Shown: positions 17,260-26,134 of the stretch, piece after piece | Position numbering within the stretch: the first letter of the stretch is position 1 | Layout of the letters: every line of letters begins with the position of its first letter | Assembly (NCBI GenBank): GCA_964487565.1 | Contig: CAZARN010000002.1 | Coordinates: 124,001 to 188,000 of the forward strand | Direction of reading: 5' to 3' | Source: Phil1 sp964487565 | GTDB lineage: Bacteria > Bacillota > Clostridia > Christensenellales > CAG-138 | DNA: 64,000 nt | Notes under the pieces: generated by a model | What the model saw: the letters and a program-made list of their open reading frames with translations, nothing else | What the model was told of the DNA's origin: nothing | Database searches by the model: none | Made by a program: the position numbers and the translations under genes

Positions 17260-17907
17260 ATGGAACAGAACGAAAGATGCCTTTACATCCTCTTTTCGAG
17301 GCAGAACACCAAAATTGGCCGCTTCATCAGGCTGTTTCTCAGGAACAGCCGTTATTCGCATGTTGCCGTCTCGCTTGACGGGAAGCTTTACACGATGTAT
17401 TCCTTTTCCCGTACAAGACATGATTCGCCTTTTTCGGGCACGTTCGTGCGCGAGTATCCGAATCACTATTTCATCGGCGATCGCGATCTCAACGTGAAGC
17501 TTTGCCGCGTGGGCCTCACGCAGGAAGCCTATGATGAAGCGATGAAAAAGCTCGCGCACTGCCTCACGCACAAAAGCCGGATGCTGTACAATCTTTTTGA
17601 CGCGCTCGTTTTGCCCTTCGGCCGGAGGGTCCGCATGAGGGACGCATATACCTGCGTGGATTTTGCGGCGTATCTTCTCGGCATTGACGCCGAAAACGCA
17701 AATATCGGCTCGCTCGAAGCGCGCCTTAAGGATTGCTGCGTATATGAAGGGAGCCTTCGGGAGCTCATCGCCATGAACGGCGTGACCCCGCCGTTCGACG
17801 ACGATTATTATGTGCGCCGCGGCCTTGCCGCTGCCGCGCGCGACCTTTTTGTTTTGCAGAAAAAGCTGCGCCGGCGTATGCGCAACAGCGCGGCAAGGGT
17901 ATGTTGA
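17260..17907 (+). CDS. Permuted papain-like (YiiX/NlpC-P60-type) protein
   Basis: 215 residues, no signal peptide. The order His (RYSHVAVSLD, His34) before Cys (YTCVDFAAYLL, Cys132) is that of circularly permuted papain-like enzymes such as YiiX and LRAT-type proteins, which hydrolyse amide or thioester bonds. A basic, Arg-rich C-terminus follows (RRRMRN). Cytosolic location is likely. The substrate is unknown. The start is set by the clear core beginning at once and by a TATAAT box 6 nt upstream; no Shine-Dalgarno exists. A non-enzymatic relative is possible. Confidence 0.72.
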   Translation: MEQNERCLYILFSRQNTKIGRFIRLFLRNSRYSHVAVSLDGKLYTMYSFSRTRHDSPFSGTFVREYPNHYFIGDRDLNVKLCRVGLTQEAYDEAMKKLAHCLTHKSRMLYNLFDALVLPFGRRVRMRDAYTCVDFAAYLLGIDAENANIGSLEARLKDCCVYEGSLRELIAMNGVTPPFDDDYYVRRGLAAAARDLFVLQKKLRRRMRNSAARVC

Positions 17908-17948
17908 ATATCCGGCTTAAGGGCCGGTTCAAGGATTGGAGATAAACG

Positions 17949-18422
17949 ATGTCTGTTGAAAAGGTCAGGGAGTATCTGCGGCCGTTCGGCGTTGAGGACC
18001 GCATCAGGGAGTTTGACGTGTCAAGCGCAACGGTGGAGCTTGCGGCGGCGGCTGTCGGCGTGGAAGGCGCGCGCATCGCAAAAACGCTTTCGTTCCACGA
18101 CGACGGTGACGGCTGTATGCTCATCGTCACCGCGGGCGATATGAAGATCGACAATCACAAGTTCAAGGAGCGTTTTCATTTCAAGGCGAGGATGCTCACG
18201 CATGATGAAGCGCTTGCCTTCACCGGTCACGCGGTCGGCGGCGTTTGCCCCTTTGCCCTCCCCGAAGGCGTCAGGGTCTATCTTGACGAGTCGATGAAGC
18301 GCTTCGGCACGGTTTTTCCGGCGGTCGGCAGCGCGTCGAGCGCGATCGAACTTACGCCGGACGAGCTTATGCGCTGTTCGCACGGCGAATGGGTGGACGT
18401 GTGCAAGTCCATGGCCGACTGA
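17949..18422 (+). CDS. ybaK: YbaK/EbsC-family aminoacyl-tRNA deacylase
   Basis: 157 residues, full length for the family. Conserved points: ARIAKTLSFHDDG with the active-site Lys, KIDNHKFKERF, the GGVCPFALP signature and the closing SASSAIELTPDEL. Members hydrolyse misacylated tRNA (Cys-tRNA-Pro, Ala-tRNA-Pro). Start has GGAGA upstream. It is followed by a terminator that lies within the end of the convergent MATE gene. Confidence 0.9.
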   Translation: MSVEKVREYLRPFGVEDRIREFDVSSATVELAAAAVGVEGARIAKTLSFHDDGDGCMLIVTAGDMKIDNHKFKERFHFKARMLTHDEALAFTGHAVGGVCPFALPEGVRVYLDESMKRFGTVFPAVGSASSAIELTPDELMRCSHGEWVDVCKSMAD

Positions 18423-18441
18423 TCGCGCCCGATATGCGTTT

Positions 18442-19836
18442 TCACAGAGGCTCTCCCGCCGGGGAGGCCTCTTTTTCGTCTTCGCGCGAAAGTTGTTTTT
18501 TGAAAAAGCTTTTCTGAAACGGTATTGATATTGCAAACGTCAGAAAATCCGAGATCGGCTGGGCGAGCTGAACGCCCAAAAGGTCGAACGCATAAGGCAG
18601 CGCCATGATGAGCGGTATGAAGAACACGCCCTGACGGCAGCAGGCGAGAAAAGTGGCCCCCGTGGCAAAGCCCAGACACTGATAAAGCTGATTCACATAT
18701 GTCGAATACGCCATCACGGGCATAACCGCGCAAACGAGCCTCAGCGCAAGCGAACCAATCCTTATGACCGTCGGATCATCCGCACGGAACCAAGCCATCA
18801 CGTCGCCCGCAAATATGAATATGAGCGCGCCCATCGTCACGCTTATCACGCTGCCCAATATGAGGGAAAAGCGGAACGCTTCCTTCACGCGCGAGTATTT
18901 GCCGGCGCCGAAATTATAACCGGCAACCGGCTGGAAGCCCTGGCCGATGCCCAGGACAAGATTGCGCACGAAAAGATATACCTTGTTCGCGATTGTGATC
19001 GCCGCCACAGCCGCGTCCCCGTAAACGGCGGCGCGTATGTTGAGCAGCGCAGAGGCGACGCTTGCCATCCCCTGACGGCATATCGTCGGGAAGCCCGTCT
19101 TGACGATCAGCGCGTAATCCCCGAAATTTTTGCTCACAAGGCGCGCCCTCATGCGCACGATGCTCTTCCTGCGCAGGAAGAAGCCGAGCAATATCGAGAA
19201 GCTCACCGTCTGGCTTATCACCGTGGCTATCGCCGCGCCCGCGATGCCCATATCAAAAGTGAATATCAAAAGGGGGTCGAGGATGACGTTCAGCACCCCG
19301 CCCGTGCAAAGGCCGACCATGGAGCGCACCGCCAGCCCCTCGGCACGAAGGGTGGTGTTGAGCACGAAAGCCGAGCACATCACGGGCGCGCCGATGAGAA
19401 TATAGCGCGCATAATCGCACGAATACGGGAGCATGGTCTGCGTGGAGCCAAGCAGACGCATGAAATCCTTCAGCATGAGAAGGCCCGCAGCCATGATGAC
19501 GAAGCCTATGAGAAGCGCCGCAAAAAAGGCGCTGCTTGCGATCCTGTCCGCGTCCTCATTCTTTTTTGCACCCAGATAACGGCTGATAAGGCTGCCCGAA
19601 CCCATGCCTATTCCAAAGCCAAGCGCCTGTATAACGGACATGAGCGAAAACACCACGCCGACAGCCGCCGCGGCGCTCGTGCCGATCTGGGAGACGAAAA
19701 ACGTGTCCGCCGCGTTATATATCGTCGATATGAGCGTGCTCGCGACCGTCGGCACGCAAAGTGAGGCAATGAGCTTCGGTATCGGCGTTCCGGTCATGCG
19801 CTGATGTTGACTTTCGTTGTCAAAAGTGTATTTCAT
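18442..19836 (-). CDS. MATE-family multidrug/cation antiporter
   Basis: 464 residues, twelve predicted membrane helices in two MatE halves (GTPIPKLIASLCVPTVASTLISTIYNAAD opening the first half; GFPTICRQGMASVASALLN the second). Such pumps export drugs or metabolites using Na+ or H+. The ATG at 19836 has GGAAGG about 6 nt upstream; a GTG two codons earlier sits too close to the Shine-Dalgarno. It follows ylmH after 41 bp in the same direction, so the two may be co-transcribed. Substrate unknown. Confidence 0.92.
   Translation of the reverse strand: MKYTFDNESQHQRMTGTPIPKLIASLCVPTVASTLISTIYNAADTFFVSQIGTSAAAAVGVVFSLMSVIQALGFGIGMGSGSLISRYLGAKKNEDADRIASSAFFAALLIGFVIMAAGLLMLKDFMRLLGSTQTMLPYSCDYARYILIGAPVMCSAFVLNTTLRAEGLAVRSMVGLCTGGVLNVILDPLLIFTFDMGIAGAAIATVISQTVSFSILLGFFLRRKSIVRMRARLVSKNFGDYALIVKTGFPTICRQGMASVASALLNIRAAVYGDAAVAAITIANKVYLFVRNLVLGIGQGFQPVAGYNFGAGKYSRVKEAFRFSLILGSVISVTMGALIFIFAGDVMAWFRADDPTVIRIGSLALRLVCAVMPVMAYSTYVNQLYQCLGFATGATFLACCRQGVFFIPLIMALPYAFDLLGVQLAQPISDFLTFAISIPFQKSFFKKQLSREDEKEASPAGEPL
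18446..18476 (+). terminator. Terminator of ybaK
   Basis: Stem AGAGGCTCTCCC with GGGGAGGCCTCT (18446-18470) and T5 (18471-18475). It overlaps the last codons of the convergent MATE gene. Confidence 0.75.
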
Positions 19837-19877
19837 ACGCACCTTCCAAGTTTATCATGCAGCGTCCGATCCGAGCG

Positions 19878-20636
19878 TCAGACGCCGTATTTATCGATAT
19901 CTATATTCAGTCTGCCCTTGCGCGTCAGGCCGGCTTCGCCCGCATACGCAAAACGGCCGAAGCCGCGCACGGAAACGACGTCGCCTGTTTTCAGCGTTTC
20001 GCCGGGACGCATAAGCTCCGCGCCGTTCAAAAACACCTTCTGTTTGATGAACAGCGTCTGCGCGTCTTCCCGCGAAAGGTTGTATGCGCGGGCTATCACG
20101 GCGTCCGCCCTTGCGCTTGCGCACTGTATGCGCGCGCGCACGAGCTTCGGCCCGGCGTTGTCCGAAAGCTTCGCCCCCGCCGTGCAGCGCACGGAGGTAT
20201 GCTTTACCTCGATGAGGTTTTCCGCGATGTACGGCGCGATGGATTCATGGGCAAATATGTACGCCCCGTTTTCGCGCACCACGATATCGCCGAGCTTCTC
20301 GCGCTTGACGCCGAGGCTCATCAGCGCGCCGAGAAAATCCCTGTGCGTAAGCTCGTCCGCAAAGCGCGCGCTCAGCGGGACCGCCGCCACGCAGGCGATC
20401 GGGAACACGCCTTCATACCCGCATACGGCTTCGCTGCCGAACATCGCCATCTGCCGTTCGCACCCCTGCGCGCCGCCCGAAAGGGCAAACGGCGCGTCAA
20501 GCGAACCCGTCATTGTGCCAAGCACATGCAGCGAGTGCATGTCGAGAAAATCCGAATATGTGTAAATGCCCTTTGCGAACGCCCGCCCCGCAAGCTCCGC
20601 AAAGCGCTTTTTAAGCGCCGCATCCGTTTCGTCCAT
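19878..20636 (-). CDS. ylmH: YlmH-type RNA-binding protein (S4 domain)
   Basis: 252 residues. N-terminal YlmH domain (FGSEAVCGYEG...FADELTHRDFLGALMSLGVKREKLGDI) and C-terminal S4 RNA-binding domain (SREDAQTLFIKQKVFLNGAEL...GDVVSVRGFGRF). YlmH/RqcP2 binds the large ribosomal subunit and takes part in ribosome quality control. Start chosen at 20636 because GGAGGG lies 8 nt upstream; an ATG at 20654 would start before that Shine-Dalgarno. A TGATATCAT extended -10 lies about 20 bp further upstream. Confidence 0.9.
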   Translation of the reverse strand: MDETDAALKKRFAELAGRAFAKGIYTYSDFLDMHSLHVLGTMTGSLDAPFALSGGAQGCERQMAMFGSEAVCGYEGVFPIACVAAVPLSARFADELTHRDFLGALMSLGVKREKLGDIVVRENGAYIFAHESIAPYIAENLIEVKHTSVRCTAGAKLSDNAGPKLVRARIQCASARADAVIARAYNLSREDAQTLFIKQKVFLNGAELMRPGETLKTGDVVSVRGFGRFAYAGEAGLTRKGRLNIDIDKYGV

Positions 20637-20733
20637 ATCTTTGCCCTCCGACATGATGATATCACATAAACCCTTCGCGTGCTATAATCAAAGAAAGAGT
20701 CAATCGTGCGCGGCACGGAAAGCGAGATGACGC

Positions 20734-21651
20734 ATGAAGTATCCCATCAGCCGTGAATTCGGCCTTTACAGGCGCCTTTATCCGCCCGTATACAGATCGA
20801 CGCTCGGCCCAATAAACTTCGTTCTTTCCCATATGAGCGCAAAGCTTCCCTCCGGCATTTCCGTTGTGAAGCACGCCGTTCCCATGCCGGACGGCGGCAG
20901 CGTCCACGCGCTGCTGTATTCGCCCGAGCACATCGGCGCCAAAGCGCCGTGCCTCATATATTTTCACGGCGGCGGCTTCGTGATGGAGCCCGGGCCTTCA
21001 CACTACGAGCTGTGCGCGCAGTACGCGCTGCGCGCGGGATGCAAGGTGCTTTTTGTGCTTTATTCCATGGCTCCGGCCAATGTTTTCCCCACGCAGGTGA
21101 ACGAATGCTTCGCGTCCTGCCTTTGGGTCGTGAACAACGCCGCCTCGCTTGGCGTCGACCCGTCGCGCACGGCAGTCTGCGGCGACAGCGCCGGCGGCTG
21201 TCTTGCGGCCGCCGTTTGCCTTATGCTGCGCGACCGCGCCGCGTGGAAGCCCTGTCTTCAGCTTCTCGTTTATCCGGTGACGGACAGGCGGATGCAGACG
21301 GAGTCAATGCGCGTTTATATCGATACGCCGATGTGGAACGCGCGCCTCAACGCGAAGATGTGGCGTTGGTACATGCCTCAGGGCGTATGCGCCGACGCGG
21401 CCTACGCTTCGCCGATGGAGGCCGCGTCCTTCGCCGGTCTTCCTGACGCTTATATCGAAACCGCCCAGTTCGATCCACTGCATGACGAAGCCGTCGATTA
21501 CGCCGTCGCGCTGCAAAACGCGGGCGTGAATGTGGAGCTTAACCAAACGTGCGCCACCATGCACGGCTTCGACGCGGTACTTTCGAGTCCGACGGTGAGA
21601 TCCTGCGTGGATCGGCGCGTCGCGGCGCTTAAAGCAGCTTTCCTCAAATGA
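20734..21651 (+). CDS. Alpha/beta hydrolase, hormone-sensitive-lipase family
   Basis: 305 residues. HGGG oxyanion motif (FHGGGFVM, about residue 76), nucleophile GDSAGG (about 149-154), acid in QFDPLHDEA and His in MHGFD complete the triad of the bacterial HSL (family IV) esterases. Cytosolic carboxylesterase on small acyl esters is likely. The start at 20734 follows a weak GGAAAG; an out-of-frame ATG lies at 20727. TATAAT at 20683-20688 is a probable -10. Single-gene unit ending at a hairpin. Confidence 0.9.
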   Translation: MKYPISREFGLYRRLYPPVYRSTLGPINFVLSHMSAKLPSGISVVKHAVPMPDGGSVHALLYSPEHIGAKAPCLIYFHGGGFVMEPGPSHYELCAQYALRAGCKVLFVLYSMAPANVFPTQVNECFASCLWVVNNAASLGVDPSRTAVCGDSAGGCLAAAVCLMLRDRAAWKPCLQLLVYPVTDRRMQTESMRVYIDTPMWNARLNAKMWRWYMPQGVCADAAYASPMEAASFAGLPDAYIETAQFDPLHDEAVDYAVALQNAGVNVELNQTCATMHGFDAVLSSPTVRSCVDRRVAALKAAFLK

Positions 21652-21673
21652 ATCCGTAAAGCCAAAAAACAGT

Positions 21674-21706
21674 GAAGAGCCGGGCATATTCGCCATGCGG
21701 CTCTTC
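21674..21706. terminator. Hairpin between convergent genes
   Basis: Stem GAAGAGCCG (21674-21682) with CGGCTCTTC (21698-21706) plus an inner GGC/GCC pairing. The T tract is poor, so termination is probable, not certain. Confidence 0.5.
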
Positions 21707-21739
21707 ATCTGCGATCTGGGGGGATCGGAACTTTAAGCA

Positions 21740-23386
21740 TCAAACGTGCTGGGGCAGCGCGGCTTCGTCCGCGGCGGCGTCTTCGCGCGCGCCTGCCGCG
21801 CGCGGCGCTGCAAGGTTCAGCACACATGCGCATATGTTCTCTGCCGCGCCGCAGGGCTGCGCCTGACGCAGTGCGTGGGCCATGCGGTTGCGGGCAAACT
21901 CATCGCGCAATATATCGAGACATTTCGCCGCGGCGTCCGCGGCGTTTTCGGCCGGTACGGCGACTGCGCGCGCAACGAAGAAATCAAGGTTGTGCTTCTC
22001 GCATCCGGAAACGGTGTCAAGCAGCACCATAGGAACGCCCTTTGCCGCAGCCTCGCTTACGCTTATGCCGCCCGGTTTCGTCAGGTACACGTCGGCTTCC
22101 TCCATCAGGCGGGAAACCGAATTGCAAAAGCCCAGCACCTTGATCTTTGGATCGTTTTCATATCTCTTTTTCAGCCGGCTGCAAAGCTTGCGGTTCGTTC
22201 CGCACACGACGGTGAGCGTTTGCGCGGGCGCAAGTCCGCCCTTGATAAGCTCCGCCGTCTTTTCTATCGGGCCGCAGCCCATGCTGCCGCACATCATGAG
22301 GATATTCCCCGTGCGCTTCGCCGCCGCGCCGGAAGGACAGGCGAACTCCCTTCGCACAGGAAGGCCCGCGGGGACGAGCTTCCCGGACGGGATCCCGGCC
22401 GCCGCGAATTCGCCGGCAAGGGATCGATCGGGTATGAAGTACATGTCAAGGGCGCTTTTTTCAAGTCCGGGCGAGCATGTGTAATCCGTTGACACATGGC
22501 ACGACGCAATATGCAGCCCGTACTTCTCTCGCGCGTCCGTAAGCATCAGCGCAGCAAAGATATGCGTGCAGACGACGGCGTTGAAGCCGCCTTTCACGAT
22601 GTAATCGTTGAGCCTTTCGGCGCCGCGCCCCATCGCCCTTCGCGACAGGCTCCCTTCGCCGAATATGCCGGGATGCTTTTCGCTGAAACGGTAACCCGCG
22701 TCAAACAGGCGCGGCATATGACGGTAAACGAACGTATGCAGGCGCGACACCGCGCCCGAAACGCGCTTTGAGGCGAACGCCATCGCGTCGAGCGCAACGC
22801 ACCGCACCCCCTGCGCCTCAAACTCCTCTTTGAGCGCCTGCGCGCAGGAATTGTGTCCCGCGCCGTTGTTCGCGCTCAATATCAGCACTCCGGCGCCCGC
22901 GGCGTTTTCCGTTTCGGCGCGCGCCCGGGTCCCGGCGCGTTTCATAAGGCGCATGAGCCGCGGTCTGTTATAGCGCTGGATCAAAATAAAAGGCAGATTG
23001 CCGAGAAGAACATACGCGGCGTAAACCGCGCGGCCGCCCGCGCCGCGCCAGAGCGCAAGGCACATGAGTCCCATAAGGCAAAGCAGCGTGTGCGTGAACT
23101 CCGCGACGCAGGTTTCCTGCACCATCAGCTCAAGCGCCGCCCTGTCCGTGCCGTTTGTCATGCGCTTTGCGGGCATAAGCTTCGGGAAAAGCCTGCTCAT
23201 ATCCGGCAGCAGATTCTGCCATTGTTTTATATTGAGCGCGTCATAAACCGCGCCTTCCTTTTCAAAGCGAAAGCTCCTGTACGGGAAAGCATTGCCGTTG
23301 AACCAGCGCTTGGGCATAAGCCGCCCCAGAATGAAAGAGATGCAGCCCAGCGCCGCGATATATGCGGCACAGCGGATAAAGCCCAT
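21740..23386 (-). CDS. Fusion of CrtO-like acyltransferase domain and MGDG-synthase-type glycosyltransferase (GT28)
   Basis: 548 residues. Residues 1-150 resemble glycosyl-diaponeurosporenoate acyltransferase (CrtO) proteins: two membrane helices flanking WFNGNAFPYRSFRFEKEG, LPD..RLFPK, ETCVAEFTH and LPFILIQRYNRPRL. From residue 166 a GT-B glycosyltransferase of the MGDG synthase/UgtP group begins (LILSANNGAGHNS), with a nucleotide-sugar site (KVLGFC...ADVYLTKPGGISVSEA). Together they suggest synthesis and acylation of a membrane glycolipid. The ATG at 23386 opens the typical CrtO helix. It is transcribed divergently from a membrane protein/two-component operon across a repeat-rich operator. 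The final 25 residues are Ala-rich and unconserved. Confidence 0.85.
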   Translation of the reverse strand: MGFIRCAAYIAALGCISFILGRLMPKRWFNGNAFPYRSFRFEKEGAVYDALNIKQWQNLLPDMSRLFPKLMPAKRMTNGTDRAALELMVQETCVAEFTHTLLCLMGLMCLALWRGAGGRAVYAAYVLLGNLPFILIQRYNRPRLMRLMKRAGTRARAETENAAGAGVLILSANNGAGHNSCAQALKEEFEAQGVRCVALDAMAFASKRVSGAVSRLHTFVYRHMPRLFDAGYRFSEKHPGIFGEGSLSRRAMGRGAERLNDYIVKGGFNAVVCTHIFAALMLTDAREKYGLHIASCHVSTDYTCSPGLEKSALDMYFIPDRSLAGEFAAAGIPSGKLVPAGLPVRREFACPSGAAAKRTGNILMMCGSMGCGPIEKTAELIKGGLAPAQTLTVVCGTNRKLCSRLKKRYENDPKIKVLGFCNSVSRLMEEADVYLTKPGGISVSEAAAKGVPMVLLDTVSGCEKHNLDFFVARAVAVPAENAADAAAKCLDILRDEFARNRMAHALRQAQPCGAAENICACVLNLAAPRAAGAREDAAADEAALPQHV

Positions 23387-23429
23387 ACATATTCCCTCTT
23401 TTCTTCGCCCACAATATGAATATACCCGA

Positions 23430-23499
23430 AAAAGCGCAACTCAACTTCAACTCATCCTCAATTGCCGTTGAGGTTCAGTTGAGGTTTTGTTGAATGGCG
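23430..23499. promoter_or_regulatory. Dyad of six 11-bp-phased half-sites in a divergent promoter region
   Basis: Forward strand: GTTGAGGTTCA (23467), GTTGAGGTTTT (23478), GTTGAATGGCG (23489). Reverse strand: ATTGAGGATGA (from 23462), GTTGAAGTTGA (from 23451), GTTGCGCTTTT (from 23440). Spacing is exactly 11 bp on each arm. Likely -10 elements follow on both sides (TATTCT 23505-23510 on plus; TATATT 23424-23419 on minus). OmpR-type regulators bind such repeats, and one is encoded two genes downstream. Confidence 0.65.
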
Positions 23500-23539
23500 G
23501 CGTGTATTCTGATACCAATCAAACTTGCGGAGGAATCAC

Positions 23540-24328
23540 ATGGAGAACAAAACATATACCCTCAGGCGCCCGGCGCTGCTCGGCGGAAGAAAGCCTTCCG
23601 TGCTCGCGGTTTTCGCCGGGCTCGAAACGTTTGCATTTTCAACGCTCATATATTCGCTTTTCGCGGGCAACGTGCAGTTCGAGCTGCTGTGCGCGGTGAC
23701 GATGCTGCTTTTCGTTTGCCCGTTCGCGCTTGAAACGCTATGCTCCATGCGTATGCCCGCAGCGACGGAGATCATTTGCATGGTTTTCTGCACAGGCTCC
23801 ATGCTCGGGCATGTTTACGGGCTTTATTACAGCATCCCCTTTTTCGACAAGATATTGCACACTTCAAGCGGCGTCATCGTCGCGTGCATCGGCTTTTCGC
23901 TGCCGGATATCGCCGACAGGGGCAACAGCTCCCACTCCTTCCTGCTCAAATGCCTCTCGGCGCTCATGCTCGCGCTGTCCGTCGCCGCCGTGTGGGAGTT
24001 TTTCGAGTATTCAATGGATACCTTCTTCGGCACCGATATGCAAAACGATACCCTCGTTAAATCATTCTCGTCATACTATACGGCGGGCAACAACGGCTCG
24101 CTTGACACATTCAGCGACATAACGGGCGTTTTGGTCGACGGAAAGCATATCGTCACAGGCGGCTATCTCGACATCGGCATCATCGATACCATGAACGATA
24201 TGCTCGTCTGCACCGCGGGCGCGCTCGCCTTCATCAGCCTCGCGCTGCCCTGTCGCGGCAAACTCGTGCGCGGTCTTGTTCCGTCGCGCGCAGATGTTGA
24301 CAAAGCGGACGACGCCGGCAATAATTGA
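23540..24328 (+). CDS. Polytopic membrane protein (DUF2238/YjdF-like)
   Basis: 262 residues with about six membrane helices. Conserved-looking points are FDKILHTSSG, VAAVWEFFEYSMDTFFGTDMQ and DTMNDMLVCTAGA, a pattern like that of the YjdF/DUF2238 family. Function unknown; the His/Glu/Asp residues within helices could bind metal or lipid. ATG at 23540 has GGAGG upstream. It is the first gene of an operon with the following response regulator and kinase, so it could be a sensor accessory or the effector of that system. Confidence 0.8.
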   Translation: MENKTYTLRRPALLGGRKPSVLAVFAGLETFAFSTLIYSLFAGNVQFELLCAVTMLLFVCPFALETLCSMRMPAATEIICMVFCTGSMLGHVYGLYYSIPFFDKILHTSSGVIVACIGFSLPDIADRGNSSHSFLLKCLSALMLALSVAAVWEFFEYSMDTFFGTDMQNDTLVKSFSSYYTAGNNGSLDTFSDITGVLVDGKHIVTGGYLDIGIIDTMNDMLVCTAGALAFISLALPCRGKLVRGLVPSRADVDKADDAGNN

Positions 24329-24345
24329 AAGCGGAGGTGAGACCT

Positions 24346-25026
24346 ATGCTCAAGATCCTCATCGCGGAGGATGACGCGGAGCTCCGGCGGCTGTTCGAGC
24401 GCGTGCTTGTGCGCAGCGGCTATGCCGTGACCGGCGTTGAGGACGGTCAGGCCGCGCTTGACGCGCTTGAAACTGCTTCGTACGATCTTCTCATATCTGA
24501 TATAATGATGCCGCGCGTGGACGGATACAAGCTTGTCGGCATGCTGCGCGACGCGGGGTATACGATGCCGGTCCTCATGATAACGGCAAAGGACGCCTTC
24601 GACGACATGCGCCGCGGGTTCCTCTCCGGCTCAGACGATTATATGATAAAACCCGTCAATGTGAACGAGATGACGCTGCGCGTTTCCGCGCTTTTGCGGC
24701 GCGCGCAGATGATCGCCGAGCGCAGGCAGACGATAGGCGGCACCGTGCTTGAATACGATTCGCTCACGGTCGCCCGCGGGCATGAAAGCGCCGTGCTTCC
24801 GCAGAAGGAATTTCAGCTTCTGTACAAGATGGCCTCTTTCCCGGGAAGGATATTCACGCGCCAGCAGATAATGGACGACATATGGGGCGTTGACACGGAG
24901 ACCGATCCGCACACGGTGGAGGTGCATATCGGCAGGCTTCGCGAGCGCTTCCGCGACAATCCCGATTTTGAGATAGTCACAATGCGCGGCGTAGGCTACA
25001 AGGTGGTGAGGCGTTCACATGAATAA
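24346..25026 (+). CDS. OmpR-family response regulator
   Basis: 226 residues. Receiver domain with EDD (8-10), phospho-acceptor Asp52 (LISDIMMP) and Lys in MIKPVN; winged-helix effector domain ending VEVHIGRLRERF...MRGVGYKVV. ATG at 24346 follows GGAGGTGA; the upstream in-frame codon at 24325 lies before this Shine-Dalgarno. Its stop region overlaps the kinase gene by 8 bp. The 11-bp repeats 850 bp upstream are the natural candidates for its binding site. Confidence 0.94.
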   Translation: MLKILIAEDDAELRRLFERVLVRSGYAVTGVEDGQAALDALETASYDLLISDIMMPRVDGYKLVGMLRDAGYTMPVLMITAKDAFDDMRRGFLSGSDDYMIKPVNVNEMTLRVSALLRRAQMIAERRQTIGGTVLEYDSLTVARGHESAVLPQKEFQLLYKMASFPGRIFTRQQIMDDIWGVDTETDPHTVEVHIGRLRERFRDNPDFEIVTMRGVGYKVVRRSHE

Positions 25027-26053
25027 AAACACGCTGAGGAAAGGGATAAACCTTCGCTGGTATTTCACAGCCTATATCTTCGCCGTGATCACCGGCACGT
25101 CGGTGGTGCTTGGCCTTATCATATTCTTTTTCAGCAGGCTCATTTCAAGCGCGATCGACCTCCCCGTCTATATATGGATACCGCTCGTGAGCATCATCGT
25201 CGGCGCGGGCGTGACGGCCTTCACCTCAAAGCGCATCCTTCTTCCCATAACGCGCCTGAGCAACGCCATGGCAAAGGTCTCCGGCGGGGATTACTCCGTC
25301 CGGCTGAACTGCATCAGCCGCATCGCGGAGATCCAGGATTCATACAACAGCTTCAACCTTATGGCAAAGGAGCTTTCCGCCGTGGAGATGCTCCAGAGCG
25401 ATTTCATCTCCGGCGTTTCACACGAGTTCAAAACCCCGATAAGCGCAATTGAGGGCTATGTCACTCTCCTTCAGGACACGCCCGGGCAAACGGCGGAGCA
25501 GCGCGAATATGTCGACAAGATACTTTTCAGCACGCGGCGGCTTTCGCAGCTTGTCGGCAACATTCTTCTGCTTTCCAAGGTGGATCACAAGGCGATACCC
25601 GCGGAAAAAACAAGCTTCAGGCTCGACGAGCAGATACGTCAGGCGATACTTTCGCTTGAAACGAAATGGACGGGCAAGAATATCGATCTTGACGTCGAGC
25701 TTGACGAAGTGAACATCACCGGCTGCGAGAGCATGCTTTATCATGTCTGGACGAATCTTATCGACAATGCCGTCAAGTTTTCGCCCGCCGGCGGCGAGGT
25801 GGCGATCAAGCTTTCATCATATGACGGATACGCGCGCATCACGGTGTCGGACAGCGGGCCGGGCATCACCGGGGAAGAAGCGCTGCATATATACGACAGG
25901 TTCTATCAGGCGGACGGTTCCCATAAAAGCGAGGGGAACGGCCTTGGGCTTGCGCTCGTGCGCAGGATACTCGATTCCTGCGCGGGCAGCATTGCGCTTT
26001 CAAGCGGAAAGGACTGCGGCACGCAGTTCACGGTTACGATCCCCGTTTCATGA
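25019..26053 (+). CDS. Sensor histidine kinase
   Basis: 344 residues: two helices (about 15-40 and 48-68) with only a very short extracellular loop, HAMP domain (RILLPITRLSNAMAKVSGGDY), H-box with His135 (SGVSHEFKTP), N-box (TNLIDNAVKFS), G1 (DSGPGI) and G2 (GNGLGLALV). The tiny loop suggests sensing within the membrane or through a partner, possibly the membrane protein at 23540. This is intramembrane-sensing kinase architecture. Overlaps the regulator gene by 8 bp. Confidence 0.93.
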   Translation: MNKNTLRKGINLRWYFTAYIFAVITGTSVVLGLIIFFFSRLISSAIDLPVYIWIPLVSIIVGAGVTAFTSKRILLPITRLSNAMAKVSGGDYSVRLNCISRIAEIQDSYNSFNLMAKELSAVEMLQSDFISGVSHEFKTPISAIEGYVTLLQDTPGQTAEQREYVDKILFSTRRLSQLVGNILLLSKVDHKAIPAEKTSFRLDEQIRQAILSLETKWTGKNIDLDVELDEVNITGCESMLYHVWTNLIDNAVKFSPAGGEVAIKLSSYDGYARITVSDSGPGITGEEALHIYDRFYQADGSHKSEGNGLGLALVRRILDSCAGSIALSSGKDCGTQFTVTIPVS

Positions 26054-26121
26054 GCGGATGGATACGGCTTCATCCCGCGCGGCGCGGCGTAAACGCGATA
26101 TGCACGCTTCGGATTTTATGT

Positions 26122-26127
26122 TATTAT
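26122..26127 (+). promoter_or_regulatory. Candidate -10 box directly before the TetM-like gene
   Basis: TATTAT ends 7 nt before the ATG at 26135 and no Shine-Dalgarno is visible. The -35 is weak (TATGCA at 26099-26104). Confidence 0.4.
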
Positions 26128-26134
26128 TTATATT

